Shown here: in pieces, positions 15,921 through 25,320 of the stretch
Layout: every line of letters starts with the position of its first letter
Position numbering within the stretch: the stretch's first letter is position 1
NCBI GenBank assembly: GCA_964511015.1
Contig: CAZEDX010000006.1
Span: forward strand, 26,880 to 90,879
Origin: FEN-1099 sp964511015
Lineage (GTDB): Bacteria; Lernaellota; Lernaellaia; Lernaellales; Lernaellaceae
Length of the DNA stretch: 64,000 nucleotides
Direction: 5' to 3'
The notes under the pieces: generated by a model
What the model was told of the DNA's origin: nothing
The model's input: the letters and a program-made list of their open reading frames with translations, nothing else
Database searches by the model: none
Position numbers and translations under genes: made by a program

Positions 15921-17879
15921 CTAGCGGCCCTCGGCTTTCAAGATCATGCGCGCGGCCGACATGCCGGAGGTGATGACCGCCGACTGGCCGCCGCCCGGAT
16001 ACGTCCAGGCACCGGCAAGGAACAGGTTTTCGATCGGTGTCTCCTGCGGCAAACGGCGTTTGGTGCCGTATTCCGGTGTATTGATGAAGCCCAGGATGCT
16101 GCCGCCCGGATTCAGCGTGAACGCCCAGTTGGTCAGCGGCGTGCCGACTTCGAGCACTTCAATATGATCGCTCAGGCCGGGCAGGTACTGCTCGGCACGT
16201 TCGATTAGGATCCAGGCGATCTCTTCCTTGTAGGCCCGGTAGTCCTCGTTGGTGCCGTCCCAATGCCAGTCGTCGCCCATGTCGAACGGCAAATAGGTGG
16301 ACATGATGATCACGTTCTTGCCCGCCGGAGCGGTGGTCGGGTCGGCTTTCGTGTAATTGGCCAGCGCGAACGGAACGTAGTTCGGATCGCCGTCCACCAC
16401 GTACTCGAATGCCTGATCCTGATCGTAAGTCGAATTGACGAACATCTCGCGCGCGCCGGGGAACAGATCGGTGTAGTCGTGGTCGACGCCGAGGAACACC
16501 TGCAACGTCGCCACCGCTAGCGGCATCTGCTCGATATCGGCGACGTAGTCGGCCGGGAGGTTTTCCGTGCCGACCATTTTCAGCAGCGTGTCGGGCGCAT
16601 TGGCGTTGGACACCACGTACCGCGCGTTGTAACAAGCGTCGTCTTGTGTCTGCACCTGCACGGCACGGCCGCCTTTCACGACGATCTTGGTCACCAGGGT
16701 GTTCAGGCGGATGGTGCCGCCGTTTTCGCGCACCACCTCGGCCATCGCTTCCGAAACCGCTTTCGAACCGCCGGTGAAGTAATAGTAGCCGCCCAGGTGG
16801 TAGCTGTTCCACATTGACAGGTAGTACAGCGCCTGGACGTCCGACGGGCCCAGGCCGATGTAAGTTACCAGTTGCGACCAGATGCCGATCAGTTGTGGGT
16901 CGTGGATGTACTGCGTCAGGAATTCCTGCAGCGTCATGAACATCGAGCGGATTACCATGATGCCGGCGTCGAGATGTTCAATGATTGTGGCCAGGTCGTC
17001 GAGGTTGAATTCGCGCTCGAGCGAAGCAAACGCGCCGAGCACGATCTCCATTTCTTGCAGTTCGGCGAACAGCGCATCGAGGCCGGCGGCTTCGGCCGGA
17101 AACAGGTCCTTGAGCTGCTGTTTGTAGGCGTCGACGTTGCCCTGAATCTCAAAGTCATGCTGCGGGAAAATGGAACGATAGATCGGATCCTCGCGGATTA
17201 TATCGAGCCGATCGGTAATGCCCAGCGTGTCGAAATCGACCGGTTCATCCAGTCCACCCATGGCGTGCAACGAGGCCTCAAAGGTGTAGTCGCCGCGCCG
17301 GAAGGTGGTCATGTAGCCGCCAACTTTGTAGTGTTTCTCCAGCAGCGCCACGCGCAGGCCGGATTTGGCCAACAGCGAGGCCGCGCCGAGGCCGCCGCCG
17401 CCCGCGCCGATCACCACCACGTCGTAGTCGGCGGTGGCGGGGCAAGAGGCCGTTGGTTCATATTTGTGGCAGGCGGTACATTGCTGCTCGGTGAACGACA
17501 GGCCTTCGTGTTGCTTTTCATGGCACGACGCGCAATCACCGATTTCGTGCCCGGTTTTGCGTTGCGGCGCGCCGTTGGCGCCGTGGCAGGTAACGCATTC
17601 ACCGCCGGCAAATGCGTTTTGATGGACGTCATGGTGGCACTTCAGACAATCGGCCTTGGCCCAGCCGGCGTGCGCTTCGGTCAGCAAAGCCGAATTGTGC
17701 AGCGGGCTGGCGGAAGTGATCTTGTCGACCTGATCGTCGTCGACCTGATCGTCGTCGGCTTGATCGTCATCGACCTGATCATCATCCGCCTGATCATTGT
17801 CGTCATCATCGCCGGCACAGCCGAGCACCAGCAGAGAGGTCAGCACAATCAGCAACACAAACACGCGATGCAAAATCAC
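15921..17879 (-). CDS. Lipoprotein fusing a tetraheme cytochrome c to a CrtI-type FAD oxidoreductase
   Basis: 652 residues. The signal peptide ends in lipobox LVLGC, so it is lipid-anchored outside the cytoplasm, followed by an Asp/Gln-rich linker. Residues 70-145 hold four CxxCH heme sites: CLKCH, CVTCH, CASCH and CTACH. A full flavoprotein then begins at about residue 153 with DYDVVVIGAGGGGLGAAS (Rossmann FAD motif). It continues in the phytoene desaturase / retinol saturase style (VALLEKHYKVGGYMTTF) and ends with the FAD-closing block LFLAGAWTYPGGGQSAVITSG. GTG start with GGAGG 6 bases upstream. Expected role: electron exchange between periplasmic hemes and a flavin-bound hydrophobic or unknown substrate. 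CrtI proteins are normally cytoplasmic or inner-membrane and lack hemes, so this fusion is unusual. Confidence 0.88.
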   Translation of the reverse strand: MILHRVFVLLIVLTSLLVLGCAGDDDDNDQADDDQVDDDQADDDQVDDDQVDKITSASPLHNSALLTEAHAGWAKADCLKCHHDVHQNAFAGGECVTCHGANGAPQRKTGHEIGDCASCHEKQHEGLSFTEQQCTACHKYEPTASCPATADYDVVVIGAGGGGLGAASLLAKSGLRVALLEKHYKVGGYMTTFRRGDYTFEASLHAMGGLDEPVDFDTLGITDRLDIIREDPIYRSIFPQHDFEIQGNVDAYKQQLKDLFPAEAAGLDALFAELQEMEIVLGAFASLEREFNLDDLATIIEHLDAGIMVIRSMFMTLQEFLTQYIHDPQLIGIWSQLVTYIGLGPSDVQALYYLSMWNSYHLGGYYYFTGGSKAVSEAMAEVVRENGGTIRLNTLVTKIVVKGGRAVQVQTQDDACYNARYVVSNANAPDTLLKMVGTENLPADYVADIEQMPLAVATLQVFLGVDHDYTDLFPGAREMFVNSTYDQDQAFEYVVDGDPNYVPFALANYTKADPTTAPAGKNVIIMSTYLPFDMGDDWHWDGTNEDYRAYKEEIAWILIERAEQYLPGLSDHIEVLEVGTPLTNWAFTLNPGGSILGFINTPEYGTKRRLPQETPIENLFLAGAWTYPGGGQSAVITSGMSAARMILKAEGR

Positions 17880-18043
17880 CCCACACCTCCGGTCACGCGC
17901 TGATCATTGATTTTACGACAATGGACTCGATGGCCAAGAGTTGTCTCATTATGCCCCGGGGGGACCGGTGCGGCAAGCAAACCCGGCGCTTGTTCGTCTG
18001 CTCGCCCCGGCCTATCCTGGCCTGGCGAGCGAGGAGGAGCCTC

Positions 18044-18313
18044 ATGTCGGAAAGTGCTTCGACGCTGACCTACGGCCTGGTAATCGGTACGGTGTTTGGC
18101 ATCGTACTAATGTTGTTGCTCAGCCAATTGACCGGCAAGGTGCGCGGTCTGGGTCGGCTGTTCGGGCGGGACGTGCAGGCGCGGCGAATCGCCGAGTTGG
18201 AAAAGGACAATGCCGTGTTGCAGCGGCGGCTTGAAGAAAAGGATGCGGCGATCCGCAAAGCGATGGAGTCGATGGTTCAGGAGGCTGGGCGCGGCTCACC
18301 ACCAGCGCGTTGA
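18044..18313 (+). CDS. Small membrane-anchored coiled-coil protein
   Basis: 89 residues: one N-terminal membrane segment (LTYGLVIGTVFGIVLMLLL) followed by a basic stretch and a coiled coil rich in Glu, Lys and Leu (RIAELEKDNAVLQRRLEEK). The ATG at 18044 has GGAGGAG 5-8 bases upstream. The 3' end overlaps the end of lgt on the other strand by 37 bases. Not a recognised family; the layout resembles small cell-envelope scaffold proteins. Confidence 0.7.
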   Translation: MSESASTLTYGLVIGTVFGIVLMLLLSQLTGKVRGLGRLFGRDVQARRIAELEKDNAVLQRRLEEKDAAIRKAMESMVQEAGRGSPPAR

Positions 18314-19317
18314 TCGGACGCCGTGGCTGTCGCAACCACCGGCCGGCCGAAGTCGGGCGGTCGCGATTCGCCAAACCAGCGGGCGCGCGCGAACAAGACC
18401 ATGCCGGCCGCAAATACGTAGAAGCCGATAAATTGGCTGGTGGAGAACGGCGTCACTTGCGCCGTTTCTTCCGCGGCATCGCTGGACAAGCTGAAGAAAG
18501 CCCAGGCCACGCCGCCAGCGATCAGCAGCCATGAGGCGACTTGGGCCGGGCGGATCTTCTTCATTCGCGACAACAGGTAAAGGCCGAGGCCAGCCAGGAA
18601 GATGGCCAAGCCGATTAATCCCTTTTGCGGAACGAAACCGCGAACCAGGTCGCCACGGAAGATCTCGATAATAAACCGGTTGACAGCATAGATCGCCAAC
18701 AACAGCGCGAACACCTCGCCCTGTTTGACCTTGCGGTTGCGGTACCAACGCAGCACCAAGAAGAGGATCAGGCCGTTGAGACCCATGTAAATCTGCGTCG
18801 GGTGCACCGCTTGTCCGACGCCGTAGATCTTGGTGGCCGCGGCTTCGGGCGGAAAATGTACGCCCCACGGCAGCTCGGTTGGCCTGCCAAAGCAGCAACC
18901 GTTCATGAAACAGCCGAACGGCCGGTGAATGGCCAAACCGAGACCCACGTAAGGCGCGAGCAGATCCATGATCGGCCACAAGGGTTGGCGCCGGATCCGG
19001 AGGTAGATCAGCACCGCCACGATACTGCCCAGGAACCCGCCGTAGAACACCAAGCCACCCTGCCAGATCTTGAAGATCTCGTACCAGGGTTTGCTGGCGA
19101 ACTTGTCTTGCCAGGTGGTGATGATATAGAGCGCGCGGCCGCCGAGAATCGTGCCGAAGATGGTGGAGATGGCCGCCCCGAGCGCGATATCAACGTCGAC
19201 TCGTTCCAGCGGTGCGCGCCGACGAATCAGGATCATGCCGACGATGAACCCCACCGCCATCGCCACGCTGTAAGTGCGAATCTCATAGCCGAAAATGTCG
19301 AACAACACCGGATGCAC
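18277..19317 (-). CDS. lgt: Prolipoprotein diacylglyceryl transferase
   Basis: 346 residues with about seven membrane segments. It opens MHPVLFDIFGYEIRTYSVA, the family's typical N-terminus. It carries the Lgt signature variant HRPFGCFMNGCCFGRPT (the branch with Gly-Cys-Phe and Gly-Cys-Cys instead of Gly-Asn-Phe), then WGVHFPP, HPTQIY and the C-terminal RFIIEIFRGD. The C-terminus extends about 60 residues beyond usual with an extra membrane segment. I chose GTG at 19317 because AAGGAG lies 9 bases upstream; a TTG two codons earlier is too close. It transfers diacylglycerol to the lipobox cysteine, so it would process the many lipoproteins in this window. Confidence 0.95.
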   Translation of the reverse strand: MHPVLFDIFGYEIRTYSVAMAVGFIVGMILIRRRAPLERVDVDIALGAAISTIFGTILGGRALYIITTWQDKFASKPWYEIFKIWQGGLVFYGGFLGSIVAVLIYLRIRRQPLWPIMDLLAPYVGLGLAIHRPFGCFMNGCCFGRPTELPWGVHFPPEAAATKIYGVGQAVHPTQIYMGLNGLILFLVLRWYRNRKVKQGEVFALLLAIYAVNRFIIEIFRGDLVRGFVPQKGLIGLAIFLAGLGLYLLSRMKKIRPAQVASWLLIAGGVAWAFFSLSSDAAEETAQVTPFSTSQFIGFYVFAAGMVLFARARWFGESRPPDFGRPVVATATASDQRAGGEPRPAS

Positions 19318-19432
19318 GGACAACGGCTCCTTTCCGGCAAATCTGCGTAATCCTAGTGGCAGGTCATCAAACGATCAAGAGGTAAGACACGCTATCGCAG
19401 CCGAACGTTAGGTCGGCGGCCGGACCCCGGGG

Positions 19433-20749
19433 CTACGGCAGGAAGCTGTCGAGCAAAGTCAGAATCAGAACAATCGTGTTCTTGAGCTGGTCGGGATCGG
19501 CGTCACGGTAAGCGGCACCAAAGTCGATCTGCAACAACTCGTTGTCCGGAATCAGGCCGGGGATGCCGAACGACTGCAACAGCGGGTTCAAGTACGACAA
19601 CTTGAACGGGGTGGCTGTGTTCGGATCATCGTCGTAGTCGGTGTAGTCGAGAAAGCTGTCGGCAAGATGATCGAAGACACCGGCAAAAGCCCACGCCTGG
19701 GCGTTTTGCTCGTCGTCCAGCGTGCCGTATGGCGGCACAACCAAATGCTCGCCTTCGTCCCATTTGCCGTTGTCGTTGGTGTCGTCATAGCCGAGGACTT
19801 CGTCTTTCTCGTCGGTTTCGGTGATCATTTCCCGGTACGTCTCGGCGGCGTTGCGCAGGCCCAACCCGAGCTGCAGGCCAGCTTCCCGGAACGGAACGGC
19901 ATTGTTTTTCAACGTGAAGAAGTCGGGGAAGATGGGGTCGTCGAACAGCAACAGGCCGTAGTCGACGATCACGCCGAGCAATTCCTCAAACGGCAGCGAG
20001 CCGAGATCCTCTTCCATCAATTCGAAGATCAGGCCGAGGTTGAAATCGAGATTGAGCGAGGTCAGGTGTTCCAGCAAGCCGGAACCAATTTGGGCCGCCG
20101 ACTGCGCGGCCACGGCTTCGGCCAGATCGAAATCGCCATGCGCGTCGGCCACTTCCTCGAAGGCGAGAATGATCGGCATGCGGGTCAAATCGAACACGAT
20201 GTCCGGATGGTCATCGCGCACTTTCTGCGCCTGCTCGACCAATTCCGCGCTGTTCTCGAACACCAGTCCTTCCAGCGCGCGGCCGACCAATTCGTCGATG
20301 AACTCCTGGCCGCTTTGCGGCAGGTCACGAAGTTGCCCCGGCGGCTGGTAGCCGATAATCATGTTGACGTACGTGATGATGATCGACAGCACGTCAAAGT
20401 TGTGCAGGGTGTCCCCGAGCATGATGCCGTACCAGCAATCCTGGTGGTCCGGATCGGCGGCCATACCCAGGCGGAACTGTTCGCTGGCCAGGTCGCCGGC
20501 GCCGACCGTCAGATAGTACTTGCCCTGCTCGATGTACGGGTCGGCATCGGATGGCGTGTCATCGTCATCATCGCCGGTGTCATCGTCGGCCGTGTCATCG
20601 TCCGCCGTGTCGTCATCACTGTCATCATCATCGTCGTCGTCATCGCCCGAGTCATCATCGTCATCATCGTCACCGCAAGAACAACCCACGACGAATAGTA
20701 GCGACAACAACGCCAACAGCAGCCATTTGGCCCACAGATGTCTGGTCAT
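19433..20749 (-). CDS. Asp-rich lipoprotein, TPR-like helical domain
   Basis: 438 residues. Lipobox VVGC is followed by SCG and a tract of about 45 residues made almost only of Asp with Ser/Thr. From residue 70 (DPYIEQGKYYLTVGAGDLASEQFRLGMAADPDH) the sequence has the spacing of a tetratricopeptide repeat, then becomes a long helical domain. A segment DTNDNGKWDEGE looks like a calcium loop. GAGG upstream of the ATG supports the start. No homologous family is recognised by eye; an outer-membrane or periplasmic scaffold is likely. It shares the CSCGDDDDDDD leader with the lipoprotein at 54140-54970. Confidence 0.8.
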   Translation of the reverse strand: MTRHLWAKWLLLALLSLLFVVGCSCGDDDDDDDSGDDDDDDDDSDDDTADDDTADDDTGDDDDDTPSDADPYIEQGKYYLTVGAGDLASEQFRLGMAADPDHQDCWYGIMLGDTLHNFDVLSIIITYVNMIIGYQPPGQLRDLPQSGQEFIDELVGRALEGLVFENSAELVEQAQKVRDDHPDIVFDLTRMPIILAFEEVADAHGDFDLAEAVAAQSAAQIGSGLLEHLTSLNLDFNLGLIFELMEEDLGSLPFEELLGVIVDYGLLLFDDPIFPDFFTLKNNAVPFREAGLQLGLGLRNAAETYREMITETDEKDEVLGYDDTNDNGKWDEGEHLVVPPYGTLDDEQNAQAWAFAGVFDHLADSFLDYTDYDDDPNTATPFKLSYLNPLLQSFGIPGLIPDNELLQIDFGAAYRDADPDQLKNTIVLILTLLDSFLP

Positions 20750-20792
20750 GACCTACCTCACTCGGGTTCAATGCGGCCTCGCCGGCCGCCGC

Positions 20793-21767
20793 TCATACGG
20801 TATCGTCGTCGGCCGTGTCATCGTCGGCCGTGTCGTCGTCGACTGTCGTGTCATCGTCCGCCGTTGTATCGTCGTCGGTAGCGTCGTCGTCGGTCGCCGA
20901 CACAGTTTTGGTTTCTTGCCGGGTGACCAACCACGTTTCGTCGGCGGGTTCCAGCTGCCAGGTAATGTTGTCCGTGCGGTAGGCGGTGGACCCGTCGAGG
21001 CGGGTGATCGTGCTGAGCAGTTGGAATGAAACTGTAGCGCCTTCCCACGAGAATTCGTCGACGTGGAACAACAGGTATTCCAAATCGATCGCGTCGATGT
21101 CGCCGAAATTTGTGCCCAACAGTTCGCCATAACCGGTGAGGTTGTATTCCTGACCGTCGGGTTCGACGATGGCGGCATCGTCGGCGTACACCGACAAGAT
21201 GTCATCGATGGTCTTGGTTTCCCAACCGGCGATCCAAGTGGCCAGCACGCCCAATAGGTAGTCTTTCACCGCCACCTTGTCCGAGCCGTTTTCCGAGGCG
21301 ATGGTCCACTTGTCACCGGTCGTCCAGTGCAGGCGCCAGGTGATCCAGGTCTTGGCCGCATAGTACTCGTTGCCGTCGGTGCGCATCAGCAGCCAAGCGC
21401 GGAACTTGACGTCGGCGGTTTCGGACTCGACCAAATAGGCCTCGCGGTCGGAGGCTTCATAAACCACTTCCGCCATCGGGCCGAACAACTGCTCGAGGTA
21501 GTCTTTGTAGCGGTCTGCATTCAGCGTTCCGACCGTCGGGACGAGAATGGTGCTGTAGCTGGCGTAATAAGAGATGATGCGATCGATGTCCATCTCGTTC
21601 CAGGCGGCAACGTACTTGTCGACCATGGCCTTGGCGGCGGCGACCTTTTCCTCGTCGGTGAAAATGGGAGTGTTCTCCTCGCCGCAAGAAAGCAGAAATG
21701 CGCCGCCCATGGCTAGCAACAGGCCGAACGAGAAGACCAAACCAATTGTCGGTTTGCGCATTTGCAC
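20793..21767 (-). CDS. Lipoprotein with two NTF2-like (SnoaL) domains and Asp-Thr tail
   Basis: 324 residues. The signal peptide ends LLSC. Two consecutive NTF2-like domains follow: about 38-160 (VDKYVAAWNEMDIDRIISYYA) and 168-285 (LATWIAGWETKTIDDILSVYADDAAIVEP). Each has the helix with the Trp and Asp pattern of the SnoaL/DUF4440 fold. The last 35 residues are DDDT repeats. GTG at 21767 is used, with GGAG about 7 bases upstream; an ATG two codons in is equally possible. NTF2-like domains bind small molecules or act as binding platforms; no catalytic assignment is possible. Confidence 0.8.
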   Translation of the reverse strand: MQMRKPTIGLVFSFGLLLAMGGAFLLSCGEENTPIFTDEEKVAAAKAMVDKYVAAWNEMDIDRIISYYASYSTILVPTVGTLNADRYKDYLEQLFGPMAEVVYEASDREAYLVESETADVKFRAWLLMRTDGNEYYAAKTWITWRLHWTTGDKWTIASENGSDKVAVKDYLLGVLATWIAGWETKTIDDILSVYADDAAIVEPDGQEYNLTGYGELLGTNFGDIDAIDLEYLLFHVDEFSWEGATVSFQLLSTITRLDGSTAYRTDNITWQLEPADETWLVTRQETKTVSATDDDATDDDTTADDDTTVDDDTADDDTADDDTV

Positions 21768-21874
21768 CCCGTCTCCCCAAGCACGAGCGCGTAGTGTACA
21801 CGATACACACGACTGACGCCAAGGGGCTCAAAGGACTATGGCAAGGTGTTCCGTCCGGTTCGGCTGTGACGGCT

Positions 21875-22639
21875 TCACTGCGAGCCGGAAAACGAGAAGT
21901 CGTAGGAATCGTCTGGCGGTTTGGGTGTGGGCGAGGCTTGGGCCGCCGGGACCGCCGCGGGTTTCGGCGTCGGTGAAGCCGTAGGTTTCTGCGTAGGCGA
22001 GGCGGCCGGTTTGGGCGTCGGCGAAGCTTCCGGCCCGGGCGTGGCTTCGGCGTCCGCCGCCCCCGGCTTCTGGGCCTTGCTGTCCCACTTCACCATCACC
22101 CATTTGTTGCCGCGCTTTTCCCAATCGATCCTGCCTTTCCATTTGGTGGTGGCGTCGGCTTTCTCGATGGTCAGTTCGACATAGAGCGAACCGCGATCAC
22201 GCGCAATGCGCGGATAGGGCACAAGGGCTGAGGCCTTCATGCTCTTGATTTTTTTCAGTTTCTCAATTTGCGGCACATCCGGATCGGCACGCATGGCGAC
22301 CGCCTTGGAGTAGTCGCCGGAATTGATGGCCAGCAGATAGGCCTTCATGGCGGCGATCAGATCCTGCCCTTCGGTGACACTTGTCGTCGGGGTGGTTTCG
22401 GGTGTAGGCGTTGTCGTCGCCGCGGTTTGGGTCGCGGCAGGCGTCGCCGCCGTGTTGGTCACCGCTACCGGGGTGGCCGCAGCCATTGTGGTGGAAGCGC
22501 CGGGTCGCGCAATGAGCAGGTAAGTCAGAATGATGCATGCCACATAACCGCCGACCAGCAGCAAGTCGAACAGGCGCGTCATGACCGTCGAGGCCAAGCT
22601 CGCCGGTTCGCCGGCGTCGGGAAATTGGTAACGCGTCAT
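21875..22639 (-). CDS. Single-pass membrane protein with Pro-rich tail, coupled to PP2C gene
   Basis: 254 residues. One membrane segment (FDLLLVGGYVACIILTYLLIA, about 21-41), a Thr/Ala-rich linker, a folded domain (about 80-190) with NTF2- or DUF4878-like features (LIAAMKAYLLAINSGDYSKAV... GKWKGRIDWEKRGNKWVMVKWD style), and a tail of SPTPKP repeats. The ATG at 22639 overlaps the stop of the phosphatase gene (ATGA), so the two are translationally coupled. The folded part is predicted extracytoplasmic. Function unknown; it may act with the phosphatase. Confidence 0.75.
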   Translation of the reverse strand: MTRYQFPDAGEPASLASTVMTRLFDLLLVGGYVACIILTYLLIARPGASTTMAAATPVAVTNTAATPAATQTAATTTPTPETTPTTSVTEGQDLIAAMKAYLLAINSGDYSKAVAMRADPDVPQIEKLKKIKSMKASALVPYPRIARDRGSLYVELTIEKADATTKWKGRIDWEKRGNKWVMVKWDSKAQKPGAADAEATPGPEASPTPKPAASPTQKPTASPTPKPAAVPAAQASPTPKPPDDSYDFSFSGSQ

Positions 22640-23667
22640 CGGGCACCTCGCTGTCGGTTGCCGCTGCGCCGGCCGCGCCAGGTCGGGATGGCCAGCGGTA
22701 GCAGCGCCAGGCTGCGGACAGCCGTTGCCGGACGCGAGCCGGTGATCCACCAGGTGAGCAGCAGAATCACGAACCACAGCACCAGCACGCCCAACGCCGC
22801 CAAACGGACTTTCCACCATGGGCTGAGCAGGCTCCAGTTCAAACCGGGCAGGCCCCGGCGCAAGGTTGCGCGTTCGATGGCCGGCGGTCCGGCCAGGCCT
22901 GCGGTGAAGGGCACCGTTTCGCGCGGCGCCTGGAAGAAGCGCAGCACGGCCACCGACACATTGTCGCGTCCGCCACGCTGGGCGGCCAGGCGCACCAGTG
23001 CTTCGCACGCCTGCTGCGGCTTCTGGGTGATCACCGCCCGGCCGATATCTTCGTCGGCCGCCACGTCCGACAGGCCGTCGGTGCATAAGATGTAGGATTC
23101 ATTGGGTTCAACGAAATGCGCGTCGGAGATATCGACCTCGATCACCGCTTCACTGCCTACCGCGCGATAGAGCACATGCGCTTTGGGGTGGTGCCGCACC
23201 GCTTCTTGTTCGATCTGGCCGTTGTCGGCCAATCGTTGCGCTTCCGTGTGATCGTTGGTCATCAGGTCGATTACATTGCCGCGCACGCGATAGACCCGGC
23301 TGTTGCCGACATGCGCGATGCGCACCACGCCCTTATAGAAATGCAACACGGCTACCGTCGAGCCGGCGTTTTTCATTTCGGCGTCGCCGGCCGCAGCCTC
23401 GCGCAAGGCGGTGTTGGCCAGTCCGACCGCGTCGATCAGCATCTGGCGCGGTTGGTGGCCTTCCCAACTCCGGAAATGATGGAGCACCGTTTCGACGATC
23501 AGCTTGCTGGCGCGGCCAGCGGCCCGTCCGCCGCCGATGCCATCGGCGACCACGATCATGTCGCCGAACCGCGTGCGCAACGAGGCCAGGCAGTCGCGCA
23601 CAGAGTCACCGCTGCCGCACTCGGACTGTGTCGCCAGATCGATCCGGAGTTCTTCGTCACGCTGCAT
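22636..23667 (-). CDS. PP2C-type Ser/Thr protein phosphatase with C-terminal membrane anchor
   Basis: 343 residues. Metal-binding and core motifs of the PPM family are in order: VVADGIGGGRAAGRAS, NAGSTVAVL, HVGNSRVYRVR, LMTNDH, ILCTDGLSDV and GGRDNVSVAVL. The catalytic domain covers about 1-240. A membrane helix at about 290-310 (LAALGVLVLWFVILLLTWWI) tethers it to the inner membrane with the phosphatase domain in the cytoplasm. PP2C enzymes usually reverse Hanks-type kinase action; no kinase is visible in this window. Confidence 0.9.
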   Translation of the reverse strand: MQRDEELRIDLATQSECGSGDSVRDCLASLRTRFGDMIVVADGIGGGRAAGRASKLIVETVLHHFRSWEGHQPRQMLIDAVGLANTALREAAAGDAEMKNAGSTVAVLHFYKGVVRIAHVGNSRVYRVRGNVIDLMTNDHTEAQRLADNGQIEQEAVRHHPKAHVLYRAVGSEAVIEVDISDAHFVEPNESYILCTDGLSDVAADEDIGRAVITQKPQQACEALVRLAAQRGGRDNVSVAVLRFFQAPRETVPFTAGLAGPPAIERATLRRGLPGLNWSLLSPWWKVRLAALGVLVLWFVILLLTWWITGSRPATAVRSLALLPLAIPTWRGRRSGNRQRGAR

Positions 23668-23880
23668 AATCGGATTCCAAGTCTAGCTTTCCGGGCGGTG
23701 GCCAGCGCACCCTGGCGACCTTTCCGGTACTTTGCTGGCGGGAAAAACCCGCGTTTCGTCCCCTTGGGTTGTTTTCCTATATAGCAAAACGACCCGGTGC
23801 GCAACAAGGCATGGTTGCGGCCGAGAGCCGAAGCGTGAACAATGCCGGTCGCGGCCCGTTGTCCGCCTCGGAGGTTCCCT

Positions 23881-25164
23881 ATGGCCCGGTCACGTTTGAA
23901 TTCCTCAACCGTGCAGGTCGGTTTCGCCCAATGTGATATCACCCCGGCGCTGCCGTTTCCGCTCGCCGGCTACGGCCACCGCGAGGAACGGCTCGCCCGG
24001 TCCGTGCGTGATCCGCTCACAGCACGGGCGGCGGCATTTGCCGACGGCAGACATACGGCGCTGGTGGTCACTACCGATCTACTGCTGATTTCCGTGCCGT
24101 TGCGCGAAGCGGTCGCGGACGGCCTGCGCCGCGCCGGCGTTTCCTTTGACGGCTTGTTGCTGACGGCCACGCATACGCATTCCTCAACCGGCGGCTATGT
24201 CGATCGCCCCTCGGCGAAGCTGTTTCTCGGCCGATACCGCGAGGCGATATTCCACGGCATCGTCGCCGGCATTGTCGAAGCCGCGACCGCCGCGGTTGCC
24301 GATCTCGCTCCGGCGGTACTGACCATCGGCACCGCCGAACCACAGCACCTGAACTGGAACCGCCGGCACAAAGAAGGGCCGGTCGACCGCACCCTGTCGG
24401 TGGTTACCGCCCGGCGCGGCCGCCGCACCCTGCGAATCATCTCGTTCGGTGCGCACCCAGTGGTGGTGGCCGAGCGCGATCACCACGTCGCTTCCGCCTG
24501 CTGGCCCGGCGAACTATGCAAGACGTTCGAAGCGCAGGGCGACCAGGCGATGTTTGTCGTCGGCCCGGTGGGCGGCGTGAACGTGTTCTTCCCTGAGGGA
24601 CCGCTTCCGCTTGAGGTTCACCTGGCATTGCTGACCCGCTTGCTGCGTGAAGAAGCCGATCGCGCGCTGGCCGCGGCTGAACCGGTGGACCTGCGGGGCG
24701 GAGTGGCCTTCGGGTTGGGCGAAATGCCTGTTGCCGTCGTTGCGCCACGACTGTTTCCCGACCATAAGGCCTGGCTCGACCTGGTTGCGATGCCGCTGCG
24801 TCTTTATGCTCGCCACTTTGGCCGTGGGGCTCTGCTCGAAGGGGAATACACACAGGTGCCCATTGTGCGGGTCGGGGAACTAATTTTCACCGGGTTCCCC
24901 GCCGACCTCGGCGCGGGGGTTGGATTGGCCGCACGGACACTGATCGCCGGCGCCGGCCTGCGCACCGCCGTGGTCGCCAGTCAAACCGGGGATTACATCG
25001 GCTATGTGCATCTGCCCGACGACTACGAACGGTACGAAGAAAAAGACAAAGTCGCTCGCGGGATGACGATTTACGAAAACGCGCTAGGTCTGACCGGCCG
25101 CGATACCGGTCTGCGGTTACTCGAGGCGTTCCGGCGCGGATTGGCCAGCGTAGAGCGCAACTAG
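23881..25164 (+). CDS. Neutral/alkaline ceramidase-like hydrolase
   Basis: 427 residues. Matches the N-terminal domain of neutral ceramidase family enzymes: VGFAQCDITPALPFPLAGYG at the start, DPLTARAAAF, VVTTDLLLISVPL, and the zinc-site block TATHTHSSTGG. ISFGAHPVV follows. The C-terminal immunoglobulin-like domain of full ceramidases is absent, and no signal peptide is seen. Many bacterial members of this shorter type are uncharacterised and need not act on ceramide. GGAGG 6 bases before the ATG at 23881 fixes the start. Confidence 0.8.
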   Translation: MARSRLNSSTVQVGFAQCDITPALPFPLAGYGHREERLARSVRDPLTARAAAFADGRHTALVVTTDLLLISVPLREAVADGLRRAGVSFDGLLLTATHTHSSTGGYVDRPSAKLFLGRYREAIFHGIVAGIVEAATAAVADLAPAVLTIGTAEPQHLNWNRRHKEGPVDRTLSVVTARRGRRTLRIISFGAHPVVVAERDHHVASACWPGELCKTFEAQGDQAMFVVGPVGGVNVFFPEGPLPLEVHLALLTRLLREEADRALAAAEPVDLRGGVAFGLGEMPVAVVAPRLFPDHKAWLDLVAMPLRLYARHFGRGALLEGEYTQVPIVRVGELIFTGFPADLGAGVGLAARTLIAGAGLRTAVVASQTGDYIGYVHLPDDYERYEEKDKVARGMTIYENALGLTGRDTGLRLLEAFRRGLASVERN

Positions 25165-25320
25165 CGGTCCAATCGCCCAATCCACAACCCCCTCACGGTG
25201 CACACGACGGGCGTTCCAGTCAGATTGTCCATACTTATCAATAAGTTAGCCGTTATATTTTCTTCACCATTTCGCAGGCTCAGACGATGAATAGATCGTA
25301 GGATGCGTGATCTTTGGCAG
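25165..25320. other. Gap upstream of the structured RNA
   Basis: AT-richer than its surroundings (TTATCAATAAGTTAGCCG, then TATATT at about 25253), as expected of a promoter region. I could not find a -35/-10 pair with standard spacing. Confidence 0.35.

Noticed and set aside
22640..23086. N-terminal extension of the membrane protein at 21875 to 23086
   Set aside because: That part is a shadow of the PP2C gene; the ATGA junction at 22636-22639 gives a better start.
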